This document shows, in pieces, positions 15,034 through 22,731 of a stretch of 26,534 nt of DNA. The notes under the pieces were generated by a model. It saw nothing but the letters and a program-made list of their open reading frames with translations, did no database searches and was not told the DNA's origin. The DNA comes from an uncultured Pseudomonadota bacterium. GTDB taxonomy: Bacteria > Myxococcota_A > UBA9042 > CAIXZC01. The stretch lies in contig CALFHQ010000841.1 of assembly GCA_937876385.1 (NCBI GenBank), positions 1 to 26,534 of the forward strand, in the 5' to 3' direction. Each line of letters opens with the position of its first letter. Position 1 is the stretch's first letter. The position numbers and the translations under genes are program-made.

Positions 15034-16248
15034 TCATTGGGTTCTGGTGACTGTCTTTGCTCTCTGAATTCGACCCAGCATGTTCAGAGCGGACTGCGGC
15101 ACTTCTTCCGGCCAATGGCCTGGCTGCGGTGCGGTTCGGTTGGCGCTGGATTCCAGGATCTCTCTGTATCGTTTCAAGAAGGGGCCTGCGGAAAAGAGCG
15201 CTTCGGCCCGTCTACGACTTTCTTCTCCCATGCGCTGTCGCTCTGTGGAGGAACAGGCGCCAAGCTTTTCGATACTGGAAGCGATCGCTTCGGGCTCAAA
15301 CCCGGGAATCAGGAATCCGTTTTCCCCGTGCGTGACCAGGTTGGAGTGGTCGCACGTATCCGTGGCCAGAATGGGACGTCCGCAGGCCATGGCTTCGCAA
15401 ACGACGTTTGGAAGCCCTTCGAATATCGAGGGGAGGATGAGAGCCGAAGCCCCCTGGTAGACGGAACGAATGTCTTCAACGGGTTCATGCAGGGCCACAT
15501 GCTCTGACAGGTTCAGCTCTTCAATCAGACCTGCCACCTTGGCGTATTCCCCACTGGCGCTGGTCAAGCAGCCCTCTTTGTCTTTGAAGGAGTCCCCGTA
15601 CCAGTCCAAGTGGAGGTTCGTGTGCCGACCCCGACGCAAGACCTCGCTGAGTCCGACAAGGAGTGCTGGGATGTTCTTTTGCGGAGCGAATCGTCCGACC
15701 CCGACGAGTCGAAGGGTGTGTTCGGAAGGTAGCCTGGTTGGCCTGAAGTGGGTCAGATCGACAGTGTTGTATACGGTTCTGATCTTCCCCTTGAGCCAGG
15801 GTGCTGCCTGTTCCACCATGAGGCGGTTGGTGTGGGAATTGCTGACCACCGCATCGGCCACGGCGTGAAGCAACAGCCTGGGAAGCTGTTTGGCTGCGGA
15901 GACGTTCACGGGGGCGTTTCGCTCCGACACCACCACCCCGAAGCGCCGCACCGGAAGGGCTGCCAGTTCGGCCAGAATGGAGGGTGTGGGCAGGAAAGCC
16001 AGCACCACATCGGGGTTCTGCTTCCGGACAAAGCGCCAGAAGGCTGCGATTCTCATGACCTTGTTGGGAACGTGGAGGAGATGGTGGGGAATCCCGTTGG
16101 CCTCGAGTTCCTTGCGAAAGAACTCGTGGGGGTAGTAGGTTGCCACGGCCACCTCGTCGCCCCCCTGTGACAAGAGCCTGGCCAGCGTGACGAGCTGTCG
16201 TTGCGCTCCTCCAGATGCCAGGTTGTCGATGAGACACAAGATTCGCAC
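15034..16248 (-). CDS. GT4-type glycosyltransferase, first gene of a two-gene operon
   Basis: 404 residues from a GTG start with AGGAGG five bases upstream. MRILCLIDNLASGGAQRQL opens the acceptor domain, with SGGAQ (12-16) as the usual loop of GT4 family members. RLVGVGRFAPQKN (180-192) starts the donor domain. The E-x7-E motif is Glu277 to Glu285 (EGLPNVVCE), followed by ACGRPILATD and NGFLIPGFEPEA. The C-terminal tail after about 365 is Pro/Arg-rich and may reach the membrane. It should build surface or secreted polysaccharide together with the second enzyme. The best promoter in the window precedes it. Confidence 0.94.
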   Translation of the reverse strand: MRILCLIDNLASGGAQRQLVTLARLLSQGGDEVAVATYYPHEFFRKELEANGIPHHLLHVPNKVMRIAAFWRFVRKQNPDVVLAFLPTPSILAELAALPVRRFGVVVSERNAPVNVSAAKQLPRLLLHAVADAVVSNSHTNRLMVEQAAPWLKGKIRTVYNTVDLTHFRPTRLPSEHTLRLVGVGRFAPQKNIPALLVGLSEVLRRGRHTNLHLDWYGDSFKDKEGCLTSASGEYAKVAGLIEELNLSEHVALHEPVEDIRSVYQGASALILPSIFEGLPNVVCEAMACGRPILATDTCDHSNLVTHGENGFLIPGFEPEAIASSIEKLGACSSTERQRMGEESRRRAEALFSAGPFLKRYREILESSANRTAPQPGHWPEEVPQSALNMLGRIQRAKTVTRTQ

Positions 16249-16273
16249 GCCATCCTCCTGATTGGGAGGTTTC

Positions 16274-16303
16274 AGTAGAGCACGGTGCGGGAATCGCTGT
16301 CAA
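16274..16303 (-). promoter_or_regulatory. Strong candidate promoter for the glycosyltransferase pair
   Basis: On the minus strand a perfect TTGACA (16303-16298), an 18-base spacer and TCTACT (16279-16274) preceded by TGC (extended -10). Transcription would start near 16267, about 19 bases before the GTG at 16248. Confidence 0.6.
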
Positions 16304-16355
16304 GACGGGTTGGTCCTTTGTGTCGGTTGGATTCACGGCGATCAGCGCACATTGC

Positions 16356-16384
16356 TTGTAATTCGTGACACCACCGGTCATACT
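16356..16384 (+). promoter_or_regulatory. Candidate promoter for the phosphatase-sirtuin pair
   Basis: TTGTAA (16356-16361, four of six), a 17-base spacer and CATACT (16379-16384, four of six). Transcription would start near 16391, only 17 bases before the proposed TTG start, and would still include GGAGG at 16398. Confidence 0.4.
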
Positions 16385-16407
16385 TCGGCCAGGAGTTGGA
16401 GGCATCT

Positions 16408-16899
16408 TTGCTGGACCTTTCGATCATCACTGAAGAACTGCTTGTCGGAACACAACTCGTCTCAGATGGGGACTTCCGTACCCTTTCGAACCTTGGAGTC
16501 AGGGCCGTCTTGACCCTACAGGACAGCCATGACATCCAGAACATGGGAATTCGACAGGAGGTTATCGACCGGCTCGCAGCGCAGGAGCAAATCGAGATCC
16601 GCAGGTGTCCCATTCGAGACTTCGACCCAGGGGATCTGCTGGACAAGTTGGACACTTGCCTGAAAACCCTGGACGAACTGGTGCAGGAATACAGCCGCGT
16701 CTATGTCCATTGCACAGCGGGAATCAACCGCTCCGCTGGGATTGTCTTGTCCTACCTCGTCCTGAACCGAGGAATGAGCCTCAAGAGCGCCTACCACCTC
16801 TTGAAGAGTCGCCGGCCGCAATCCAGTCCCTATCGATTGCTCCTCGATACACTGGCTCACTCCAGCGCCAGGCGGAACGGTTTTCCAACGAGGGGGTGA
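16408..16899 (+). CDS. Dual-specificity protein phosphatase (cysteine-based)
   Basis: About 163 residues. The TTG at 16408 is preferred because GGAGG lies five bases before it; a TTG at 16396 directly abuts AGGAG and would add four residues. The catalytic loop HCTAGINRS holds Cys102 and Arg108, matching HC-x5-R of the tyrosine and dual-specificity phosphatases. Candidate general acids are in RDFDPGD, about 30 residues earlier. The opening IITEELLVGTQ and the closing NRGMSLKSAYHLLKSRRP are typical of compact DSPs, the latter being the helix after the P-loop. It would remove phosphate from Tyr, Ser or Thr, or possibly from a lipid or nucleotide; the family is promiscuous. It has no signal peptide, so it is cytoplasmic. 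The sirtuin gene follows ten bases after its stop. Confidence 0.9.
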   Translation: MLDLSIITEELLVGTQLVSDGDFRTLSNLGVRAVLTLQDSHDIQNMGIRQEVIDRLAAQEQIEIRRCPIRDFDPGDLLDKLDTCLKTLDELVQEYSRVYVHCTAGINRSAGIVLSYLVLNRGMSLKSAYHLLKSRRPQSSPYRLLLDTLAHSSARRNGFPTRG

Positions 16900-16909
16900 G
16901 TTCAAGCCG

Positions 16910-17686
16910 ATGAATACTCTGGAAACAGAACAGAAGGTAGCCAAACTCCTCGCCAAAGCCCGGCACGTAATCGCTTTGACTGGTGCGGGCATCTCGGTTC
17001 CTTCAGGAATCCCGGACTTCCGCTCTGAGACAGGGTTGTGGTCCCGATACGACATCATGGAATACGGCACGTTGCACGCCTTTCGTGCCGATCCGTACAA
17101 GGTATGGCAGATGTTTCGCTCCCTCGCCGAGACCGTCCAGAGCGCCCAGCCCAATCGCGCTCACCTGGCCCTGGCTGAACTCGAAGAGATGGGAATCGTG
17201 AAGGCGGTGGTGACGCAGAACATCGATCACCTGCACTCCGAAGCCGGCTCCAAAGTGGTGTATGAATTCCACGGTGCGTGTGATTCGTTCCAATGCCTGG
17301 CGTGCAACCGTCGCTACAACCGGGACGAAGGGGAGAGCCGCAAGGATTTGGACGGGATACCCCTGTGTGATTGCGGGTATGTACTCAAACCGAATATCGT
17401 CCTTTTTGGAGAGAACATCCCCGAAGAAGCCATGAAGAACAGTTTCCGAGAAGCCGAGGCCGCTGACGTAATCCTCGTGGTGGGGACGTCGGCTCAGGTT
17501 GCCCCCGCAAGCCACCTTCCTGCTGTTGTTGCGTCCCGAGGGGGAGCCGTTGTGGAGATGAATGTCTCCCACACCGAGCTGTCCCACATGGCCGGCTACC
17601 GAATCATCGGTGACGTCGAAGAGACCCTCCCCAGTCTGGTGGAGCAGGTCCGGGCGCTTCGAAGAGGCTCCATCGGCCTGGCCTGA
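16910..17686 (+). CDS. cobB: NAD-dependent protein deacylase, SIR2 (sirtuin) family
   Basis: 258 residues, normal for a bacterial sirtuin. The NAD-binding Rossmann motif GAGIS is at 25-29 and SGIPDFR at 32-38. TQNIDHLH (102-109) and the catalytic His121 in EFHG are intact. A zinc site is formed by Cys129, Cys132, Cys153 and Cys155: the first pair is C-x2-C, but the second is C-x-C, shorter than usual. PNIVLFGE (161-168) and VGTSAQVAPA (191-200) complete the cofactor site. It removes acyl groups from lysines in cytoplasmic proteins using NAD. It lies ten bases after the phosphatase, so they are probably cotranscribed. AGGGGGTGAG is 12 bases from the ATG, a long spacing, so translation may be coupled. 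Confidence 0.95.
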   Translation: MNTLETEQKVAKLLAKARHVIALTGAGISVPSGIPDFRSETGLWSRYDIMEYGTLHAFRADPYKVWQMFRSLAETVQSAQPNRAHLALAELEEMGIVKAVVTQNIDHLHSEAGSKVVYEFHGACDSFQCLACNRRYNRDEGESRKDLDGIPLCDCGYVLKPNIVLFGENIPEEAMKNSFREAEAADVILVVGTSAQVAPASHLPAVVASRGGAVVEMNVSHTELSHMAGYRIIGDVEETLPSLVEQVRALRRGSIGLA

Positions 17687-17739
17687 TCGAGGCAAAGCCA
17701 AAACCTCTCAGCAACTTCGACAATCTGGAAATGCGGGGA

Positions 17740-18051
17740 CTATTGCTGGTGCGGGAAAATCAGCACGATTTCGCCGGGTTTCACTAGATGCGCGTCTTCC
17801 CGGGCGACCTTTTCTGTGAGACGGTCTGACTCTTCGATGGTCTGAATGAGCATCAACAACCGCTCGTTTTCTTTGCGAGTGTCATTCAAATCGGACAACA
17901 CCCGATCCAGCTTCTCCGTCAACTCGCGGGTCTCTCGATGGGCTTTGGTGGCCACAACTCCGGAAACCGAACCGATGAGGAGCAGACCAAACAGGACGGG
18001 GAAGAACGCCCTCCCGGCAAATTGGTGGATTCTGGTTATCCAGGCTCGCAT
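17740..18051 (-). CDS. FtsB/DivIC-like septum formation initiator protein
   Basis: 103 residues from the ATG at 18051, which has GGAGG four bases upstream; a second ATG directly adjoining GGAGGG and a longer frame are less likely. One membrane helix (about 16-35, FFPVLFGLLLIGSVSGVVA) is followed by a coiled coil (about 38-80) rich in Glu, Lys and Leu. The end has AREDAHLVKPGEIVLIFP, close to the closing motif of FtsB and DivIC (LVKPGEIVYIF-type). These small bitopic proteins bridge early and late divisome proteins at the septum. The gene is often beside eno in other bacteria but not here. It converges with the sirtuin gene across 53 bases. Confidence 0.85.
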   Translation of the reverse strand: MRAWITRIHQFAGRAFFPVLFGLLLIGSVSGVVATKAHRETRELTEKLDRVLSDLNDTRKENERLLMLIQTIEESDRLTEKVAREDAHLVKPGEIVLIFPHQQ

Positions 18052-18069
18052 CATCCCTCCACGGGTTGC

Positions 18070-18098
18070 CGTCGATGGGGGCAGGTCACCCCTCGACG
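18070..18098. repeat. Inverted repeat at the predicted start of the ftsB-like transcript
   Basis: CGTCGA (18070-18075) pairs with TCGACG (18093-18098), and GGGG (18077-18080) pairs with CCCC (18089-18092), leaving a one-base bulge and an eight-base loop. The stem of ten pairs lies between the candidate promoter and the ribosome site. There is no T-run after it on either strand, so it is not an intrinsic terminator. Confidence 0.7.
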
Positions 18099-18106
18099 CG
18101 CGGTTC

Positions 18107-18134
18107 AGTGTAACCAAAGAAGACGGAATGGCAA
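18107..18134 (-). promoter_or_regulatory. Candidate promoter for the ftsB-like gene
   Basis: On the minus strand TTGCCA (18134-18129, five of six), a 16-base spacer and TACACT (18112-18107, four of six). Transcription would start near 18100, at the foot of the hairpin at 18070-18098, giving a leader of about 49 nt. Confidence 0.45.
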
Positions 18135-18167
18135 GATTTTGGTCGAAAGTTGGACGGTAGGCAGGGT

Positions 18168-20651
18168 CTAATAAATGGCTTCAATCCACTCCGGCCGCGC
18201 CGGGGCATCGGTTTCCAGCATCTCTCGCCAGGCCTCGTCGGTGAGTCGCTCGGACATGGGATGGGGGAACTCGTAGTACGTGAATATGGGCCCAACTGAC
18301 AATACCAACTGGCCACTGGGAGTGGCGTGAACGACAAGGAGCCAATCCACGTTCCCAACCGCCGTCTCCAACACCTTCTTCGTGTTCCCGTCGGTGTGAA
18401 CATCGGCCACAAGAGAGGTCTTGAACGCATCCCCCTCGGTGTCGGTTTCGTCAATGCAGTAGTACTCCTGTCCCACACATTCGTCGGGAATTTCCGCTTC
18501 CACCGTGATGACCGAGGCTACCTTCTGGATGATTCCTTCCATGGTGTCGCCAACGTGAGTGATGGCGTCTTCCTCTTCCTGGGTGAACTCTTCGTCGGTG
18601 AGCTCCTTGATAGAGATTGCGGTGAGCTGCCCCAGCAACCCTTCCATCTCCACCATGGCCTCAGAGATGTTGGGCGGCAGAAGATCGAAGGAGGTCAACC
18701 CACTGCGGGTGAATCGGCTCAAAAAGGCCAGACGGTGATAGAACTCGGGGACCGGCTCCACATAGCCTGCAAAGACAAGCTCTGGAGGGCCCGAGGTGCC
18801 AGCCACGGCGGGGGTGTACGACTGCTTTACGTAGAGAATCGTGTCGTGACGAAGCTGCGTCCAGGACGCCAGCGCTGCGTTGAGCTGCTTGGCCTTCCAC
18901 GCAAAGGTGTGCATCCACACGGGGTAGCCCTCGGGGGCCGGTTCGACGAGCTTCTTCAAAGCAAACAGCCAGGACCAATAGGCGTTTTTGGTCCAGTCAG
19001 CGGTTGTGTAAGAGTCGAACTCAGTGACAAGACCGGAGAGCTGCTGACTGAACTGGCAGTACCGCTCATCGCCGGCCAGAGCCGTGAAAGCGGCGTCGCT
19101 ACCCAAAACGGCCATGACGTCCGAACCACGAGGCATCAACCGGCACACTCCGTAGGGATTCTCGGGCTCCGCCATGAGTCCGGCGTAGCAAATGCAATCG
19201 GACTGCTCGGGGGTGATCTCGACACACTCGTCTGGCACCGAAATGCAGGAAGAAACGACGTCTGAGTAGCTCTCGTTGGTCAAATCGGGCTGAACATGGT
19301 CCCATACCATCTGGCCCAGCACATAGGAGTCCGGCGTAAACCGCTGCCCCATGAATCGCCACCCCTTTGTCTCCGCCGTTTCGTCCAGCAGCGCTGCCAC
19401 AAACCCGGACAGGATCTGGGGATTGCGAAGGGTTGACAACTGGGTGCGCAGTTGGGCCAGGTGGTCCCCGGCGGGGAGCTGCTCAAGGTCGAAGTCGTCT
19501 CCGAACGCGGCTTGAACCGCAGCGTCATACTCGTAGAAGGTGAGATCGTCGGCATTGCCCACAAAGAACGAGGTAACCTGCATCATTCGGTGCCACAGCT
19601 TTGTTGCGGGGACCACGTCGCCATCCATGTCAAACTCCAACGTCTTGAGGGCGTCGGTGGCAAGAACAGCCTGATAGGTTTCCATGTCCGACTTCATGCG
19701 CAAGGTGATTCGCCCCAGCCACATCATGGCCCGGAAGTAGCGACTCAACTCTTCACTCTGGGTGTAATGCCCTCGGGGGATGTACTGAGAGTAGTCCTCG
19801 CAAGTGCAGTTGAAATCTTTGCACTCGAGCTGGCTCAATCCCTCGCAGGGGTTGCAGGACTCGGGGCAGTCCAGATTCAACAGAAGACTCTTCTTCAACC
19901 CTTTGGCCTCTGCAATGGTCTCCAGCTCCTCCAGGACTTCCGTTTCCACGTCGGCATCAATGGCAAACTCAGGGTCCAGAAGACGAGCTGCTACGGTAAA
20001 GAACGCCTTGTTTCGCCGGGAAGCTTCCGCCAGATCTCCAGTGAAGACCTGCTGCTGCTGCGTAGACGCCACCACCATACCCTGGGCCAGCCACTTCAAA
20101 GAGCTGGTGAATTCTTCCATCTCCGCCAGCTTCAAGAGCTGGTCGAAGAACAGGTGGTACATGTGCAACAACGAATCAGAGGTCACGAAGATGGGAGTCG
20201 GTACGGCGTTGTCCTGTGCGTCGTAGGCATACCCGAAAGTATCGTAGATATGATTGTAGGCCCTGCCAAAACGATTGAATTCCCCGGATTCAAGAGCCAG
20301 CACCCCGTTGGTGCTCAATCCCTCGCGTTGCTCTGGACTCAACTCGAAGTTCATCTGGTCAATGACCATGTCGAGGTTGGGCACTGATTCCAGGGAAACG
20401 GGCAGTTGGTAACTGGCAGCAGTCGGAGTGAACTCCAAAGCCCCCTCTGTTTCTTCGCTCAGGGGAGCCCCGGGATCCTGAATCTCCCCCGTCGAATAGG
20501 ATGCTCCCTCAGCCTGGGTCTTCTTCAGCTTAATGTGCTCAAGAGTGGATGGATTCTCTCCCTCCTCCTTGCTCGACTGTCCACAGCCGACCAGGCCAAC
20601 TCCTACTACAACCCCCAATACGATTCCCAAAACGGTATTTCTTGCTTTCAT
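18168..20651 (-). CDS. DUF3160-family lipoprotein with a cysteine-rich insertion
   Basis: 827 residues from the ATG at 20651; the open frame upstream runs over the dsbD end without a signal peptide and is rejected. The signal peptide ends in LVGC (Cys23). The family signatures FVTSDSLLHMYHLFFD (155-170) and YTQSEELSRYFRAMMWLGRI (296-315) are clear. Between them is a Cys cluster (262, 266, 269, 277, 282, 284) that looks like an added small disulfide domain. More cysteines occur in the middle region (CISVPDECVEITPEQSDCIC). The C-terminus has VADVHTDGNTKKVLETAVG and PIFTYYEF, also typical of the family. DUF3160 proteins are exported and of unknown function. It follows the DsbD-like gene on the same strand after a 145-base gap, so a supply of correct disulfides is a plausible link. 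Confidence 0.92.
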   Translation of the reverse strand: MKARNTVLGIVLGVVVGVGLVGCGQSSKEEGENPSTLEHIKLKKTQAEGASYSTGEIQDPGAPLSEETEGALEFTPTAASYQLPVSLESVPNLDMVIDQMNFELSPEQREGLSTNGVLALESGEFNRFGRAYNHIYDTFGYAYDAQDNAVPTPIFVTSDSLLHMYHLFFDQLLKLAEMEEFTSSLKWLAQGMVVASTQQQQVFTGDLAEASRRNKAFFTVAARLLDPEFAIDADVETEVLEELETIAEAKGLKKSLLLNLDCPESCNPCEGLSQLECKDFNCTCEDYSQYIPRGHYTQSEELSRYFRAMMWLGRITLRMKSDMETYQAVLATDALKTLEFDMDGDVVPATKLWHRMMQVTSFFVGNADDLTFYEYDAAVQAAFGDDFDLEQLPAGDHLAQLRTQLSTLRNPQILSGFVAALLDETAETKGWRFMGQRFTPDSYVLGQMVWDHVQPDLTNESYSDVVSSCISVPDECVEITPEQSDCICYAGLMAEPENPYGVCRLMPRGSDVMAVLGSDAAFTALAGDERYCQFSQQLSGLVTEFDSYTTADWTKNAYWSWLFALKKLVEPAPEGYPVWMHTFAWKAKQLNAALASWTQLRHDTILYVKQSYTPAVAGTSGPPELVFAGYVEPVPEFYHRLAFLSRFTRSGLTSFDLLPPNISEAMVEMEGLLGQLTAISIKELTDEEFTQEEEDAITHVGDTMEGIIQKVASVITVEAEIPDECVGQEYYCIDETDTEGDAFKTSLVADVHTDGNTKKVLETAVGNVDWLLVVHATPSGQLVLSVGPIFTYYEFPHPMSERLTDEAWREMLETDAPARPEWIEAIY

Positions 20652-20695
20652 GGTGCCGCTCCATCCGTTGTCATTGTCCGATGGTCTCACTACAG

Positions 20696-20723
20696 AGCAT
20701 AAGCCGTGCCAACGCCGATACAA
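20696..20723 (-). promoter_or_regulatory. Weak candidate promoter for the DUF3160 gene
   Basis: On the minus strand TTGTAT (20723-20718), a 16-base spacer and TATGCT (20701-20696, four of six). Transcription would start near 20689 with a leader of about 38 nt. Read-through from dsbD is equally possible. Confidence 0.28.
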
Positions 20724-20796
20724 GAAAAACAGCCGATTTCGTTGAAGATTTGCCGGCACACTGTAAAGAAACGACACACTCACAACGGACAGTGCA

Positions 20797-22539
20797 CTAT
20801 TTCCCCACAACGTGGCGAAGGGACTCGAAGAGAGCGTCGTAGGGAAGCACACCCTTGAGATAGTAGAAGGCCGCCAGCATGAAGACGATTCCAAATACCA
20901 CGGTGATGGCTTCGTTCCACTTGCCCATTCGAAGACGAGAGCGGATGGACTCCAGGAAGAAGGCCATGAGGAAGAACAGCAGCCCCATCCCCAGCGCAAA
21001 GGAGGTCATGAGGCCGATTCCCAAGCCGATGTCCTGGCTTGAGGCGATGTAGGTAAGGATGGCCACCAGGATGGGTCCAACACAAGGAGCGACGATGAGG
21101 CCAATGACAAGACCGAAGATGAGAGCCCACACCGGATTGCGTTTCTGCCGCTTGTGCACGGCGTCTTGCACCCCGACGAACTTCATCTGCGGCAGCACCT
21201 GGAGGCTTGAGGCTCCCATGCTGATGAAGAGGAGGGCCAACCCTCCCATTACCCAGGGGTTGGTCATGATTCGGCCCACAGCCCCACCTCCCAGGGCCGC
21301 CACAACTCCAGCGGAGGAAAAGCTCAAAACCATTCCCAGAACGAGGAGGGTGGCCATGAGCAGACTCGACTTGATGGATCGCTTCTCCCCGGAGCTGTCT
21401 GCAAAAAATCCAAAAACCAACATATAGGTGGGATAGGCACACGGGGTGAGACTGGCGGCTACCCCGGCCAGGAAGACCAGCAACAATGTCAGGAAGAGCC
21501 CCTTGCTGGCAAGCCATCCGGCCATGTCGCTGTCTTTGGAGTACTTCCCGTCGAGTCGGGCGATGAACGCCTCCGGGGGTTCGAAATCCTTGAGGATCCA
21601 ATTGGGAGTTTTCTGCTCTCCCGGTTCAAATTCGGCCACCCAGGGCAACCCCTTGATGCCGTACTGGGTCCAAACCCACTCGTTATTCAGGAGATCCATG
21701 TCCAGAAGGACTCGGACGTGGTCCTTTATCCTCTCCTTCACGGCAGGGTCCCGCATGGTCTTGTTCTTCAGGTCCTTGCAGCTGGCGCACCAGTCGGCAG
21801 CGCAATCGACGAGGAGTTTTCGGCCGGACTGCTTCGATACGGCGAACCCTTCATGGAGATCGTCGAGCCACCCTTCTCCCAATTCTACGGTTTCCGCCGG
21901 GGGTGGAAACTCTTCCAAGAGCGCGTCAAGGGCAACACTGAACGACTCGGCCGAGCCGAATTCAGTGGCCTCTCCTACAACGACCTTTTCCTTCCGCAGC
22001 TCAATCTGGTTGTCTTTGACGACAAAGAAGCCAACCCACGGGAGGTTGTCGCCAATGTCGTGCGCGTCCAGAAAGGCGCCGTTGTGTTCTTCGTCATCAA
22101 AATCGAGCTTCACCCGAACAAAGTGCTGCAGCCGATGGGCTACTTTCGGGTCCTTCAGGATCTTCTCTGATAAGGCTTTGCACGGCTTGCACCAGGTTGC
22201 CCACACGTCCACGATGATTGGACGTCCGGTTTTCAGGGCCTCCTGGCTTGCCTCCTCGAAGGAGGTGTGCCAGGTCAACTCTTCGGGCTCTGGAGCTGTG
22301 ATGGCAGATACCGAGTTTTCCCCTCCCGAGTTCGTCGAACCAGTCTCCCCGGGGAGGTACCAGAAGGCCCCAACCACGAGGAAGAGGGAAAACCCCACCA
22401 ACAGCCCCAGCAGGAATCGTAGCGCCCTGGTGACAGGGGTCAACTCGTAGCTGGGAGAAAAAAAGACCTTTCTGGCAAATGCGAACGGGAGAACGACTCC
22501 CAGAAGTCCCAGAAGCAATGCAAACCAATTGGCGGTCAT
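20797..22539 (-). CDS. dsbD: DsbD-like thiol:disulfide reductase with two N-terminal thioredoxin domains
   Basis: 580 residues; GGAGG lies about five bases before the ATG. Two membrane segments (about 5-22 and 40-61) come first. A first thioredoxin domain has WCKPC (Cys117, Cys120) and the cis-proline NLPW. A second has WCASC (Cys251, Cys254) and GLPW. The DsbD/CcdA-like membrane domain then runs from about 346 to the end, with Cys367 in TPCAYP and Cys486 in APCVGP, the pair that carries electrons across the membrane. In classical DsbD an immunoglobulin-like domain precedes the membrane part and one thioredoxin domain follows it, so the order here is different. It would pass electrons from cytoplasmic thioredoxin to the periplasm. 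It is divergent from the VCBS lipoprotein gene. Confidence 0.93.
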   Translation of the reverse strand: MTANWFALLLGLLGVVLPFAFARKVFFSPSYELTPVTRALRFLLGLLVGFSLFLVVGAFWYLPGETGSTNSGGENSVSAITAPEPEELTWHTSFEEASQEALKTGRPIIVDVWATWCKPCKALSEKILKDPKVAHRLQHFVRVKLDFDDEEHNGAFLDAHDIGDNLPWVGFFVVKDNQIELRKEKVVVGEATEFGSAESFSVALDALLEEFPPPAETVELGEGWLDDLHEGFAVSKQSGRKLLVDCAADWCASCKDLKNKTMRDPAVKERIKDHVRVLLDMDLLNNEWVWTQYGIKGLPWVAEFEPGEQKTPNWILKDFEPPEAFIARLDGKYSKDSDMAGWLASKGLFLTLLLVFLAGVAASLTPCAYPTYMLVFGFFADSSGEKRSIKSSLLMATLLVLGMVLSFSSAGVVAALGGGAVGRIMTNPWVMGGLALLFISMGASSLQVLPQMKFVGVQDAVHKRQKRNPVWALIFGLVIGLIVAPCVGPILVAILTYIASSQDIGLGIGLMTSFALGMGLLFFLMAFFLESIRSRLRMGKWNEAITVVFGIVFMLAAFYYLKGVLPYDALFESLRHVVGK

Positions 22540-22672
22540 GGTCCCTCCATCCCACTTATTCGATGCCCTCAAGCTAATTGGCAAGCCCCAAACATGCAAG
22601 CTTTCCGTCGTTGATTTGGAGCCAAAGTGACCGGTTTGGTTTCCGATCTTGCCTGAAATCTCAGGGGAAAAA

Positions 22673-22701
22673 TTGACTTGCGGGGGCTTGCGCCGGAAAA
22701 T
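22673..22701 (+). promoter_or_regulatory. Candidate promoter for the VCBS lipoprotein
   Basis: TTGACT (22673-22678, five of six), a 17-base spacer and GAAAAT (22696-22701, four of six). Transcription would start near 22709, about 23 bases before the ATG. A small perfect dyad, CCTGA-AATC-TCAGG (22652-22665), lies just upstream of the -35 and could bind a regulator. Confidence 0.43.
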
Positions 22702-22731
22702 GTAAGGGCCTGTATTGACGTGGAGGACTTT

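Noticed and set aside
20652..20999. N-terminal extension of the DUF3160 protein
   Set aside because: It overlaps the end of the DsbD-like gene, and the ATG at 20651 starts a clean lipoprotein signal peptide.
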